A stretch of 64,000 nt of DNA from NCBI RefSeq assembly GCF_010093085.1, contig NZ_MSRC01000017.1, forward strand, positions 62,001 through 126,000, in the 5' to 3' direction. The notes under the pieces were generated by a model. The model was not told where the DNA came from. It worked only from the letters and a program-made list of their open reading frames with translations, and did no database searches. Position numbers and translations under genes: made by a program. Below, one piece after another: positions 38,179 to 47,140 of the stretch. Origin of the DNA: Bacillus sp. SKDU12 (GTDB lineage Bacteria; Bacillota; Bacilli; Bacillales; Bacillaceae). How positions within the stretch are numbered: position 1 is the first letter of the stretch; each line of letters begins with the position of its first letter.

Positions 38179-38373
38179 TGTGGAAATGATTTTCTGGACG
38201 CGGCCGATGCGGCCGTCTTCAAGCCGGACTTTAATGCCGTGCGGATGAAAGCTTGATTTCGTCAAAATATCCTTCACTGTCCCTCTCGTCAGTTTTCCTG
38301 TTTTTTGATCTGCTTTCAATACAATATCAACCTGTACTCCTTTTGAAATGCTGTTTCGCTCTTGTCCGTTCAT
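38176..38373 (-). CDS. ywbE: YwbE, DUF2196 family small protein
   Basis: Protein of 65 residues, basic and predicted to form small beta-strands (VDIVLKADQKTGKLTRG, HGIKVRLEDGRIGRVQ). The pattern resembles an S1/KOW-like RNA-binding fold, and the family DUF2196 has no proven function. I chose ATG 38373 because GAGAGAGG stands about ten bases before it; the ATG at 38382 is too close to that site. It lies upstream of and in the same direction as nothing else, since ywbF ends after its own gap. Confidence 0.8.
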   Translation of the reverse strand: MNGQERNSISKGVQVDIVLKADQKTGKLTRGTVKDILTKSSFHPHGIKVRLEDGRIGRVQKIIST

Positions 38374-38406
38374 CGTGCACATCCTCTCTCTTTTTCATTA
38401 TCGTCA

Positions 38407-39609
38407 TTATGGTTTAAAAGTAACAGCTTGATGATGAAGAGTATGTTTGTTTTTTTCAGCCTTCATTAAATATAATGTCAGTCCAAAGCCTGCTATGCTC
38501 AGAATGCCAAAAAGCAAGTAAACTGCAAAGATTGACACGTAGTCAAAAATATATCCGCCTGCAAATGTGCAGAACCAGTTGCCGAATCCATTGCCGATAG
38601 CGGCGTACATGGTCAGCGCCGTCGCTTCCACGTGGCTTGGGGTAATTTTTTTCACATATTGAAGCGCCGCCGGGATAAATAAACCGATGGCGGCTCCTTG
38701 AAGAAAAACTGTCGCATAAATGATCCATAATGAAGGCGCAGTGAAATAGAGCACCCACCTGAATAATGAAATTCCGCCTGACAGCATAATGATGTTGAGC
38801 AGCCCCATTTTATCTATCAATGTTTGGGCAAATCGCATAAATGGAATTTCCGAAATCACGCCAATGAAAAATAAAACGCCGATAGCGGAAAGTGATGCGC
38901 CGCTTTCGTCCAGAAAAAGACTGAAATACGTATTGTTCGCTAAGTTTGGAGCAAATGTCGTAAAGGTGATGATCATAAAGATGAGGAACGTTTTGTTACT
39001 GATAAGCTCCCGGAATCCTTTGCGGATATTGGCCTTTGTTTTTGATTTCTGCTGGCCAGGCATTTGGGAGGCCAATATGGCGGCAACGCACAGAAAGACA
39101 CAGGCAAAGATAAAGATCACGTGAAGGGGATACAGCTGATTTGTTACCTGCCCCATGACAAACACTGCGAGTCCGAAACCGAGAGAACCAAACAGGCGGA
39201 TTCCGCCGTAGTTTCCGTTTGTTTCGTGTGTGTACCTTAGCGAAATGCTGTCCGATAACGGAATAATTGTGCTTTGAAAGGCTGCAAAACAGGCCGCTAT
39301 CAAAATAAGCAGCGGAAAGCCGTCAAATGCAATATAGCCTAAACCAATGATACCCGTAATCGATGTGCAAACCGCAAGCAGGCTTTTTGTTTTTTGCGTA
39401 TAATCGCTCAGCATGCCCCAAAATGGCTGAAAGAAAATCATCACAATCGGGCCGAGGGACATAATCAAACCAACCTGTGATCCGCTCAAATGCTGTTCTT
39501 TCGTTAAATACATACTGAGTAAAGGGATAATGCTGCCTGTGCCAAGAAACGCAAACAAATAAAATCCCTTTAACGCGGCGTAATGCCGTCTCACCTGCAA
39601 GTTGTGCAT
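38407..39609 (-). CDS. ywbF: major facilitator superfamily transporter YwbF
   Basis: Protein of 400 residues with twelve predicted helices, of the MFS_1-like / nucleoside:H+ symporter-related group. It has the loop FQPFWGMLSDYTQKTK after helix 2 and a related loop (FAQTLIDKMG) after helix 8. The substrate is unknown; related proteins carry sugars or nucleosides. ATG 39609 follows AAAGGAGG, and an in-frame upstream start at 39633 would overlap that site. It may be co-transcribed with ywbE (33-bp gap). Confidence 0.83.
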   Translation of the reverse strand: MHNLQVRRHYAALKGFYLFAFLGTGSIIPLLSMYLTKEQHLSGSQVGLIMSLGPIVMIFFQPFWGMLSDYTQKTKSLLAVCTSITGIIGLGYIAFDGFPLLILIAACFAAFQSTIIPLSDSISLRYTHETNGNYGGIRLFGSLGFGLAVFVMGQVTNQLYPLHVIFIFACVFLCVAAILASQMPGQQKSKTKANIRKGFRELISNKTFLIFMIITFTTFAPNLANNTYFSLFLDESGASLSAIGVLFFIGVISEIPFMRFAQTLIDKMGLLNIIMLSGGISLFRWVLYFTAPSLWIIYATVFLQGAAIGLFIPAALQYVKKITPSHVEATALTMYAAIGNGFGNWFCTFAGGYIFDYVSIFAVYLLFGILSIAGFGLTLYLMKAEKNKHTLHHQAVTFKP

Positions 39610-39685
39610 GGGGGTGCCTCCTTTAGTATCCACAAATACATTATATTGGAATTCTGCAGCTTTTCAATAAGGAGAAGCACATAAA

Positions 39686-39715
39686 AAAAACTGTCCTTGA
39701 AAAGGACAGTTTTTA
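39686..39715 (-). terminator. ywbHG terminator
   Basis: AAAAACTGTCCTT and AAGGACAGTTTTT form a 13-bp stem that overlaps the ywbG stop and ends in T's on the minus strand. Confidence 0.88.
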
Positions 39716-40390
39716 CATAAACGAAAGTAAAATCGGCGCCGCACAAAGCGTCATGATCGCAGCTAAGATCATCGACACACTGGAAATCGTGCCGGACACA
39801 GAGCTGAGTTCAAATGCTTTAGACGTTCCTGCTCCATGTGCGCTTGTGCCGAGCAGCACGCCCCGCGCAATTTCGTTATCGATGCGGAAATAGCGGATGA
39901 CCATTGGGCCGATCATTGTGCCGAGCAAAGCGGTTAAAATGACAAACACTGCTGTTACGGCAGGCATACCGCCGATCATTTCAGATACGTTCATAGCAAT
40001 CGGCGTTGTCACTGATCTTGGAACGAGGCTGTCAATTAAGCCTGTGCCAAGGTGAAGCCATTTTGCAATAAGAGCGGTTGAAATAATCGCGATGCATGAG
40101 CCGACGGCCACGTTCAAAATAATTTCCACTGCGTATTTCTTTAAAACAGGGAAATATTTATATAGCGGGATCGCGAATGCCACGGTGGCAGGCTGAAGCA
40201 TATCGGTCAGAAAGCCGCCGCCAAGATTATATGACTCGTACGGAACATTCACTACCAGCAGCAGACCGACTAACACAGCAGGTGTCACCAATAGCGGCGA
40301 TGTATAGACACGCGGAAAGCGTTGATATACCTTTTTAGCACCTACATATACCAAAACCGTTAAAAACAAACTTACAATTCCGATGAACAC
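39713..40390 (-). CDS. ywbG: LrgB/CidB family membrane protein
   Basis: Protein of 225 residues with six or seven helices and the LrgB-family segments SLVPRSVTTPIAMNVSE and LGTSAHGAGTSKAFE. In this family LrgB/CidB acts with a small holin-like partner in export of metabolites, in lysis control, or in pyruvate/acetoin handling. It starts at GTG 40390 after AAAGGAG, inside the end of ywbH (19-bp overlap), so it is translationally coupled to its partner. Confidence 0.9.
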   Translation of the reverse strand: MFIGIVSLFLTVLVYVGAKKVYQRFPRVYTSPLLVTPAVLVGLLLVVNVPYESYNLGGGFLTDMLQPATVAFAIPLYKYFPVLKKYAVEIILNVAVGSCIAIISTALIAKWLHLGTGLIDSLVPRSVTTPIAMNVSEMIGGMPAVTAVFVILTALLGTMIGPMVIRYFRIDNEIARGVLLGTSAHGAGTSKAFELSSVSGTISSVSMILAAIMTLCAAPILLSFM

Positions 40391-40758
40391 GTATGCTTAT
40401 TCTCCTTTCTTTTTGCAATGATTTGTGTAAGCGTTCCTGTAGACACCATCACGACAAACGTACTGATGATGACAACAAGCAGAATGCTGACACCAAATTT
40501 CGACATAATGTCTCCGTATTCAATCACTCCGACGGCAGACGGGATAAAAAATAAAAGCAGCTCCCCGAGAAGCCACGCAGCGCCAAGCTCTACCCATTCA
40601 AGCTTGATGATCTTAAAGTGCAATAATGTGAAAAGGATCACAATCCCAATTATACTGCCGGGAATATTTATATGAAGAAGGGCTGTCACCCAATTAATCA
40701 GCCGAGCAAATATAAATAACAGAGCGATTTGAATAACGGTTAGCAACAGTTTTTTCAT
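40372..40758 (-). CDS. ywbH: LrgA/CidA family holin-like protein
   Basis: Protein of 128 residues with four helices. The family motif region is LHINIPGSIIGIVILF, followed by LGELLLFFIPSAVGVIEY. It is the small holin-like partner of YwbG. ATG 40758 follows GGGAGG; the open frame extends far upstream into ywbI without a ribosome site. The divergent LysR gene ywbI is its likely activator, by analogy with cidR-cidAB of staphylococci. Confidence 0.9.
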   Translation of the reverse strand: MKKLLLTVIQIALLFIFARLINWVTALLHINIPGSIIGIVILFTLLHFKIIKLEWVELGAAWLLGELLLFFIPSAVGVIEYGDIMSKFGVSILLVVIISTFVVMVSTGTLTQIIAKRKENKHTCSSEL

Positions 40759-40821
40759 ATTGATGCCTCCCTTATATTCATATTGTACATAATGTCTCGC
40801 TATAGGTAAAATATATATAAA

Positions 40822-40836
40822 GAATAATAAGTATTC
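40822..40836. promoter_or_regulatory. candidate YwbI operator
   Basis: Inverted repeat GAATA-N5-TATTC in the gap between the divergent ywbH and ywbI genes, the usual place and shape of a LysR-type site. Confidence 0.4.
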
Positions 40837-40863
40837 CTTTTGTCTATAGAAAGGGTGAAGTAC

Positions 40864-41769
40864 ATGGATATCCGCCATTTAACATATTTTTTGGAAGTCG
40901 CCCGTTTAAAAAGCTTTACGAAGGCTTCCCAATCCCTTTATGTATCTCAGCCGACGATATCAAAAATGATCAAAAATTTAGAAGAAGAGCTTGGGATCGA
41001 ACTGTTTTACCGAAACGGCAGACAGGTGGAACTGACTGACGCCGGCCAAAGTATGTATGTACAGGCGCAGGAAATTATTAAATCATTTCAAAACCTGACA
41101 TCAGAACTAAATGATATTATGGAGGTCAAGAAAGGACACGTTCGGATTGGACTGCCGCCGATGATCGGGTCGGGATTTTTCCCGCGAGTGCTCGGCAATT
41201 TCCGCGAAAATTATCCGAATATCACTTTTCAGCTGGTCGAAGACGGTTCTATAAAAGTTCAAGAAGGCGTCGGGGACGGCTCTCTTGATATCGGTGTTGT
41301 CGTTCTTCCCGCAAACGAAGATATCTTTCATTCGTTTACAATCGTAAAAGAAACCTTAATGCTTGTCGTTCACCCTTCCCACCGGCTGGCTGACGAAAAA
41401 GAGTGCCGGCTCTGGGAGCTGAAGGACGAGCCCTTTATTTTCTTCAGGGAGGATTTTGTCCTGCACAATCGAATTATGACGGAATGTATCAAGGCTGGGT
41501 TCCGGCCTCATATCATTTATGAAACCTCGCAATGGGATTTTATCAGTGAGATGGTGTCAGCCAACCTTGGAATCGGGCTTTTACCGGAACGAATCTGCCG
41601 CGGGCTTGACCCGGAAAAAGTGAAGATCATTCCGCTTATTGATCCAGTCATTCCTTGGCACCTGGCCATTATATGGAGAAAGGACCGCTACTTGCCCTTT
41701 GCGGCCAGAGCTTGGCTCGACCATACGAAATCGTATTTATGGGACTCGAAAAAAGAGAGTGAAGGATGA
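40864..41769 (+). CDS. ywbI: LysR-family transcriptional regulator YwbI
   Basis: Protein of 301 residues. The N-terminal winged helix-turn-helix (1-60) has ARLKSFTKASQSLYVSQPTI, typical of LysR proteins, and the C-terminal effector domain begins near 90 (GHVRIGLPPMIGSG). It likely senses a small metabolite, such as acetate or pyruvate, and activates ywbHG. ATG 40864 follows AAAGGGTG; an upstream start at 40840 lacks a ribosome site. Only a few bases separate it from thiM, so thiME may be read from the same transcript. Confidence 0.9.
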   Translation: MDIRHLTYFLEVARLKSFTKASQSLYVSQPTISKMIKNLEEELGIELFYRNGRQVELTDAGQSMYVQAQEIIKSFQNLTSELNDIMEVKKGHVRIGLPPMIGSGFFPRVLGNFRENYPNITFQLVEDGSIKVQEGVGDGSLDIGVVVLPANEDIFHSFTIVKETLMLVVHPSHRLADEKECRLWELKDEPFIFFREDFVLHNRIMTECIKAGFRPHIIYETSQWDFISEMVSANLGIGLLPERICRGLDPEKVKIIPLIDPVIPWHLAIIWRKDRYLPFAARAWLDHTKSYLWDSKKESEG

Positions 41770-41775
41770 TGAAAA

Positions 41776-43259
<1,484 letters not shown>

Positions 43260-43294
43260 ATGTCAGAGATTGCAAATGTGCTATAAAAGGAATT

Positions 43295-43396
43295 TTGGAA
43301 CAGCATGAACAACAAATTCAAAGACGCGACTTCCTCAAATGAGGAGCGTTGGCGGGGGCGGCCGTTGAGATGGGCTTAGACGGTCTGTCTCAACGC
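43295..43396 (+). pseudogene. ywbN: 5' scrap of ywbN/efeB (Tat-exported haem peroxidase)
   Basis: A TTG at 43295, five bases after AAAGGA, opens a frame reading LEQHEQQIQRRDFLK, then a TGA, then GALAGAAVEMGLDGLS. My recollection of the B. subtilis YwbN signal is EQIHRRDILKWGAMAGAAVAIG, so the twin-arginine motif RRDFLK and the hydrophobic core are recognisable, with Trp changed to a stop. About 35 codons remain of a gene that normally has about 415. In 168 the order is thiE-ywbL-ywbM-ywbN-ywbO-ywcA, so a deletion removed the iron-uptake genes ywbLM, most of ywbN, and ywbO. Confidence 0.72.
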
Positions 43397-43404
43397 CGCC
43401 GCCC
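43356..43404. repeat. long imperfect inverted repeat at the thiE-ywcA junction
   Basis: GGGCGGC-CGTTGAGA pairs with TCTCAACG-C-CGCCC around a 17-base loop. It is GC-rich and not followed by a clear T run. It may act as a transcript end for ywcA or thiE, or be a by-product of the deletion that created the ywbN scrap. Confidence 0.55.
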
Positions 43405-43420
43405 ACATCCTGCTCTCATT

Positions 43421-44962
43421 TTACTCCTGCTCCATATGAATACCCGTATGCGCCTTCACCTGTATTTCCGCAAACGTCTCTTCATCAACCATTTTATGTG
43501 GCGACAGCACTGTTCCGAGCCACGCGCCGAGGAAGCCTAGCGGGATAGAAATAATGCCCGGATTAGAAAGCGGGATAAGCGGGTCTCCGGTAAAAATGGC
43601 ACCTCCGGACGGATCCCACACACTAGGACTCATCGACACAAGCACAAGCGCGCTGATCAGGCCTGTCAGGCTGCCACACAAAGCGCCTGAGGCATTGAAT
43701 CTCTTCCAGAAGACCGTAAACACAATCAGCGGGAGATTAGCGCTTGCCGCTACCGCAAATGCAAGTGCGACAAGGAATGCCACATTTAATGATTGTGCAA
43801 AAATCGCGAGGAGAATCGAGAGCACTGACACGGTGACAGAAGCCCATCTGGCCGCTTTCATCTGTTCTTTTTCAGTTGCTTCTCCCTTTCTGATGATCTG
43901 GCTGTAAATATCATGAGCAAATGCTGAGGCCGCCGACAGCACCAATCCTGTCACGACCGCTAAAATGGTGGCAAAAGCGATGGCTGACACGAATGCGAAC
44001 AGAAAATCTCCCCCGAGCGCTTTTGCCAAAAGAGGCGCCGCCATATTTCCCGCTTGATCTGCCGCCGTAATCGCTTCATAACCGACAAAAGCAGCGGCGC
44101 CGAAGCCGAGAAACACCGTCATAATGTAAAATACACCGATAATCCATGTCGCTGATACAACAGATGTCCGGGCGGTCTTGGCATCCTTAACGGTATAAAA
44201 CCGGATCAAAATATGCGGAAGGCCGGCGGTTCCCAGCACGAGTGCTAAGTTTAATGACAGGGTCTCAAGCGGCACCTTGTATTTATTTCCGGGGTTTAAG
44301 AAATCAGCGCCAAGCGGAGTTGCCGTTTTCATCTGCTCAAACATGGTATTAAGGCTAAAGCCAAATTTTGAAAACACGATGATTGAAATGACGAGTGTGC
44401 CGGCCATCAGTAAAACAGCTTTAATTATTTGAACCCAGCTTGTCGCAATCATGCCGCCGAACACGACATAAATGGTCATTAGCACTCCGACAATGAGGAC
44501 GGCCACGGTATAATCCAATCCAAGCAGCAGCTTGATCAGCGCACCCGCTCCCACAAGCTGGGCGATCATATAAAAAGTGGAGATGGCAATGGTATTGAGA
44601 GCTGCGACACCGCGGATTTTCTTTTCTTTAAAACGAGCAGCGATCATGTCCGCCATGGTGTACTTCCCAAGATTCCGCAGCGGTTCCGCCACGATATATA
44701 AGACAACGAGGTAAGCCACCAAAAAACCAATGCTGTAAAAGAACCCATCAAACCCATATAACGCAATCATTCCGGCAATCCCGAGAAAAGAGGCAGCGGA
44801 CATGTAGTCGCCGGCAATTGCCAGTCCATTCTGAACACCGGTGAGCCCGCCGCCTGCTGTATAAAACTCACTCGTCGTTTTCGTCTGTTTCGCGGCAAAA
44901 TACGTGATAATAAGCGTCAGAGCGACAATCGCTAAAAATAAAAGAAAAGCCGTCATATTCAT
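43421..44962 (-). CDS. ywcA: sodium:solute (acetate-type) symporter YwcA
   Basis: Protein of 513 residues of the SSS family with about thirteen helices, closest in pattern to acetate permease ActP. Family segments are FYTAGGGLTGVQNGLAIAGD near the N terminus, GTAGLPHILIRFYTVKDAK and ATILAVVTGLVLSAASAFAHD. It likely imports acetate or another short monocarboxylate with Na+. The start overlaps the ywcB stop by four bases. The pair ywcB-ywcA is the usual DUF485/symporter arrangement. Confidence 0.9.
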   Translation of the reverse strand: MNMTAFLLFLAIVALTLIITYFAAKQTKTTSEFYTAGGGLTGVQNGLAIAGDYMSAASFLGIAGMIALYGFDGFFYSIGFLVAYLVVLYIVAEPLRNLGKYTMADMIAARFKEKKIRGVAALNTIAISTFYMIAQLVGAGALIKLLLGLDYTVAVLIVGVLMTIYVVFGGMIATSWVQIIKAVLLMAGTLVISIIVFSKFGFSLNTMFEQMKTATPLGADFLNPGNKYKVPLETLSLNLALVLGTAGLPHILIRFYTVKDAKTARTSVVSATWIIGVFYIMTVFLGFGAAAFVGYEAITAADQAGNMAAPLLAKALGGDFLFAFVSAIAFATILAVVTGLVLSAASAFAHDIYSQIIRKGEATEKEQMKAARWASVTVSVLSILLAIFAQSLNVAFLVALAFAVAASANLPLIVFTVFWKRFNASGALCGSLTGLISALVLVSMSPSVWDPSGGAIFTGDPLIPLSNPGIISIPLGFLGAWLGTVLSPHKMVDEETFAEIQVKAHTGIHMEQE

Positions 44963-45267
44963 GTTTGCTCACCCTTCAGACTTGATTTTAAAGCGCTTAC
45001 ATAACGATCGAAATGAGCTGCTCTTCGGGAATATACCGTACTCAGGATCCAGGTCATCGCGAATTGGGTGATGGCAAACAGCCAAGCCCATGAAACAGCT
45101 CCGATGGCCGGAGCATTCAAAAAGGTAAAATAAGACGTCAAAACAGGAAGTGAAAAATAAAAAACAAAAAAGAAAATCGCAGAAGGAACAATAAAAGCGC
45201 GTTTCTGCTTTAAAAAAGCTTGAAAAGCCGGTGTTGCAGCAATCTGTTTGTAATCAGTTTTGTTCAT
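44959..45267 (-). CDS. ywcB: DUF485 membrane protein YwcB
   Basis: Protein of 102 residues with two hydrophobic helices (about 30-50 and 62-82) and the DUF485 pattern FYFSLPVLTSYF then AWLFAITQFAMTWILSTVYSRRA. DUF485 proteins are almost always encoded next to acetate-type SSS symporters and are assumed to be accessory subunits. GGGAGGATAGCC precedes the ATG. It is the first gene of the ywcBA operon. Confidence 0.88.
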   Translation of the reverse strand: MNKTDYKQIAATPAFQAFLKQKRAFIVPSAIFFFVFYFSLPVLTSYFTFLNAPAIGAVSWAWLFAITQFAMTWILSTVYSRRAAHFDRYVSALKSSLKGEQT

Positions 45268-45660
45268 GGCTATCCTCCCTTACATTCGCTAAAAGTAAGT
45301 AAAAAGGTACACCAATAGGTATGTACTGAAAGTCTGGTTTATGCGTTGATAATGAGTATCTGGAGAATGATAAAGGAAGTCGTAAGCTAGGAATGCGAGT
45401 GTATGAAGACAGACGAAGGTTTTCCAACTCGGCCGCATATAAACGTAGCTGCTATCAAAACCTCACCGAATGCAGCTTGTTCTCAGCGAAGCTGCTGTTT
45501 GCCAGAGCCCGGTTATACATCACCGGCTGTCTGTCGTAGAGGAGCTGACACACCGTTCTCTAAGCCCGGCGGCGCAGCATTCGCTTTCGAATAGAGGATA
45601 TGGTGAAAACTCAGATCAGATGATAGAAAAGCCAGAGGTGATAGATCCGCCTGTTCGGAG
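45268..45660. other. ywcB-slrA intergenic region
   Basis: About 390 bases without a recognisable gene. Two overlapping plus-strand open frames of about 63 codons (45403-45594 and 45470-45664) have no ribosome site and a cysteine- and proline-rich, unprotein-like composition. The promoter of ywcB must lie at the left end. Nothing else was recognised. Confidence 0.4.
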
Positions 45661-45819
45661 TTAGTCTTGGCGGACGGTTTTTTTAGGATAATTTTTTATT
45701 GATGCTGTCTCAGATTCCAAAAACTGTCTCACATCATGAATGCCTAACCCAATGGATCTAGCTTCTTGCATTAACATATGCCAATCTTTGTCCAATTCTT
45801 TTTTAATATGAGTTTTCAT
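45661..45819 (-). CDS. slrA: SlrA, small SinR-antagonist controlling biofilm genes
   Basis: Protein of 52 residues (MKTHIKKELDKDW start, VRQD end) with a SinI-like helical dimerisation segment, EARSIGLGIHDVRQFLESE. It binds and inhibits the master repressor SinR, which releases slrR and the matrix operons and turns off motility. ATG 45819 follows GGAGG-like GTTACTATG context (AATTGGAGGTTACT). Several substitutions separate it from the 168 protein as I remember it, but the core helix is unchanged. Its repressor gene slrC, divergent and just upstream, is broken here. Confidence 0.9.
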   Translation of the reverse strand: MKTHIKKELDKDWHMLMQEARSIGLGIHDVRQFLESETASIKNYPKKTVRQD

Positions 45820-46016
45820 AGTAACCTCCAATTGTATAAAATGTTCTCCTGCAACATGCGGGCATATTGATAAGCCGGCGCGATGATGAGGCGAGTACAA
45901 CAAATTTCACACATAGTTGCTCGGTATTCACAAACTGAAGGAAAAACCACCTACCTATTCCCTAAAAAATTGACTAATATAACCAATGAATCTTATTTAT
46001 AATAATAAACAATTAA
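45820..46016. promoter_or_regulatory. slrA upstream region
   Basis: AT-rich DNA between slrA and the palindrome at 46017. It must hold the slrA promoter on the minus strand, which I could not assign with confidence. TTGACT at 45970 and TATAAT near 45997 are plus-strand promoter-like elements with an overlong spacer. Confidence 0.35.
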
Positions 46017-46034
46017 ATACTGACTGGATAGTAT
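46017..46034. promoter_or_regulatory. TetR-type operator candidate (SlrC site)
   Basis: ATACT-N8-AGTAT, read as ATACTGACTGGATAGTAT, is a palindrome typical of TetR-family operators. The left half recurs as ATACTGTCTGG at 46152-46162, close to the slrC start. The location between slrA and slrC fits dual control by SlrC. Confidence 0.5.
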
Positions 46035-46169
46035 GTAAATGAAAATAAATCAATTAGCCTATTAAAAATGACCTCGGCGAAACCGATTAGCATAGCCGTT
46101 TAAAGAAATAAATACCGCTAAAGATTGATCCGGTGTAAGATAAGGATAATCATACTGTCTGGAGAAAAT

Positions 46170-46658
46170 ATGAAAAAAACTTTCAAATGTAAAGGGAAGC
46201 AACATTTGAAAGTTTTTTAGATGCTGGCCTGAGTTTGTTGATTAACCGAGCGTATGATCCGGTTTCTGTAGAGGATATCAGCAGAGCTGCTTTATTCCTA
46301 TTACATCAATAAGCCGTTTTGGGACATTACGTCTTTTGCTATGAATATGCCGACATATAAAGTCCTTTAGACGTGCAAGGCCTATGTCCGGCTGTACGAA
46401 TTGTGGGTGGAAGAAAATGCGTTATATATGAAGTGGCTGAAGGAGAGAAAGCTGATTGACTCCTGTATTGAACCGGGATATACGGCTAAAATAATATGTG
46501 CAGTGCTCGACGGAATCATCAAGCGATCATACGTATTGGGCAAGCCCGCCGCCTTTCGCAGTTTTTCAGACGCACTTTCTGTCTTCATTACGCCTGAAAG
46601 AGAGCACACGAGCCCGAAAATGTTGAAAAGTTTTTCAGAAAGCGAGGAACATCAGTGA
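46170..46658 (+). pseudogene. slrC: broken slrC (ywcC), TetR repressor of slrA
   Basis: ATG 46170 follows GGAGAAAAT but the frame hits a stop after 16 codons. A shift near 46190, where a single lost base would explain it, restores REATFESFLDAGLSLLINRA and VSVEDISRAA, the TetR N-terminal helices. A second shift then gives YSYYINKPFWDIT, followed by an in-frame TAG after MPTYKVL. The remaining frame is intact to the end: TCKAYVRLYELWVEENAL, then LIDSCIEPGYTAKIICAVL and KMLKSFSESEEHQ. Part of the helix-turn-helix is missing. The protein cannot be made in one piece, so slrA should be derepressed. Confidence 0.85.
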
Positions 46659-47059
46659 AGTATAGAGAAATGATTATGTATATCATTATGGGGGTTTTCA
46701 CTACCATTGTGAATATCGCCAGCTTTTATATTTTTGCAGAGGTCATAGATATGGATTACAAAGCCGCTACTGTTGTCGCTTGGATCTTGTCCGTGCTGTT
46801 TGCATACATTACAAATAAATTATATGTGTTTCAGCAAAAAACACATGACCTGCAGAGCCTGTTGAAAGAAATCACTGCTTTTTTCAGTGTTCGCGTCCTG
46901 TCTCTCGGTATAGATTTAGGCATGATGATCATTCTTGTCAGCCTGTTCAACACAAATGAAACCTTGGCAAAAATACTCGACAACGCGGTCATTGTTGTCG
47001 TGAACTATGTGGCAAGTAAATGGATTGTCTTTAAAAAGACAAAAGAAGAAGGGGTATGA
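46655..47059 (+). CDS. gtcA: GtrA-like membrane protein
   Basis: Protein of 134 residues with four helices, of the GtrA family, which helps move polyprenyl-linked sugars across the membrane for teichoic acid or polysaccharide glycosylation. Signature segments are MGVFTTIVNIASFYIF, ILSVLFAYITNKLYVF and NYVASKWIVFKK. It starts at GTG 46655 after GAGGAACATCA, overlapping the stop of the slrC ruin. It may be linked functionally to galactose metabolism downstream, but that is inference. Confidence 0.87.
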   Translation: MKYREMIMYIIMGVFTTIVNIASFYIFAEVIDMDYKAATVVAWILSVLFAYITNKLYVFQQKTHDLQSLLKEITAFFSVRVLSLGIDLGMMIILVSLFNTNETLAKILDNAVIVVVNYVASKWIVFKKTKEEGV

Positions 47060-47140
47060 GAGGGTCATCAGTATAAAAGACCGTTTTCCCTGAAGAAATA
47101 GGGGGAAATAATAAATAAAAACCATGAAAGGTGATTGTGC

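Noticed and set aside
45403-45664. Two overlapping 63-64 codon open frames between ywcB and slrA
   Set aside because: They have no ribosome site, an improbable composition rich in Cys, Pro and Arg, and no recognisable family.
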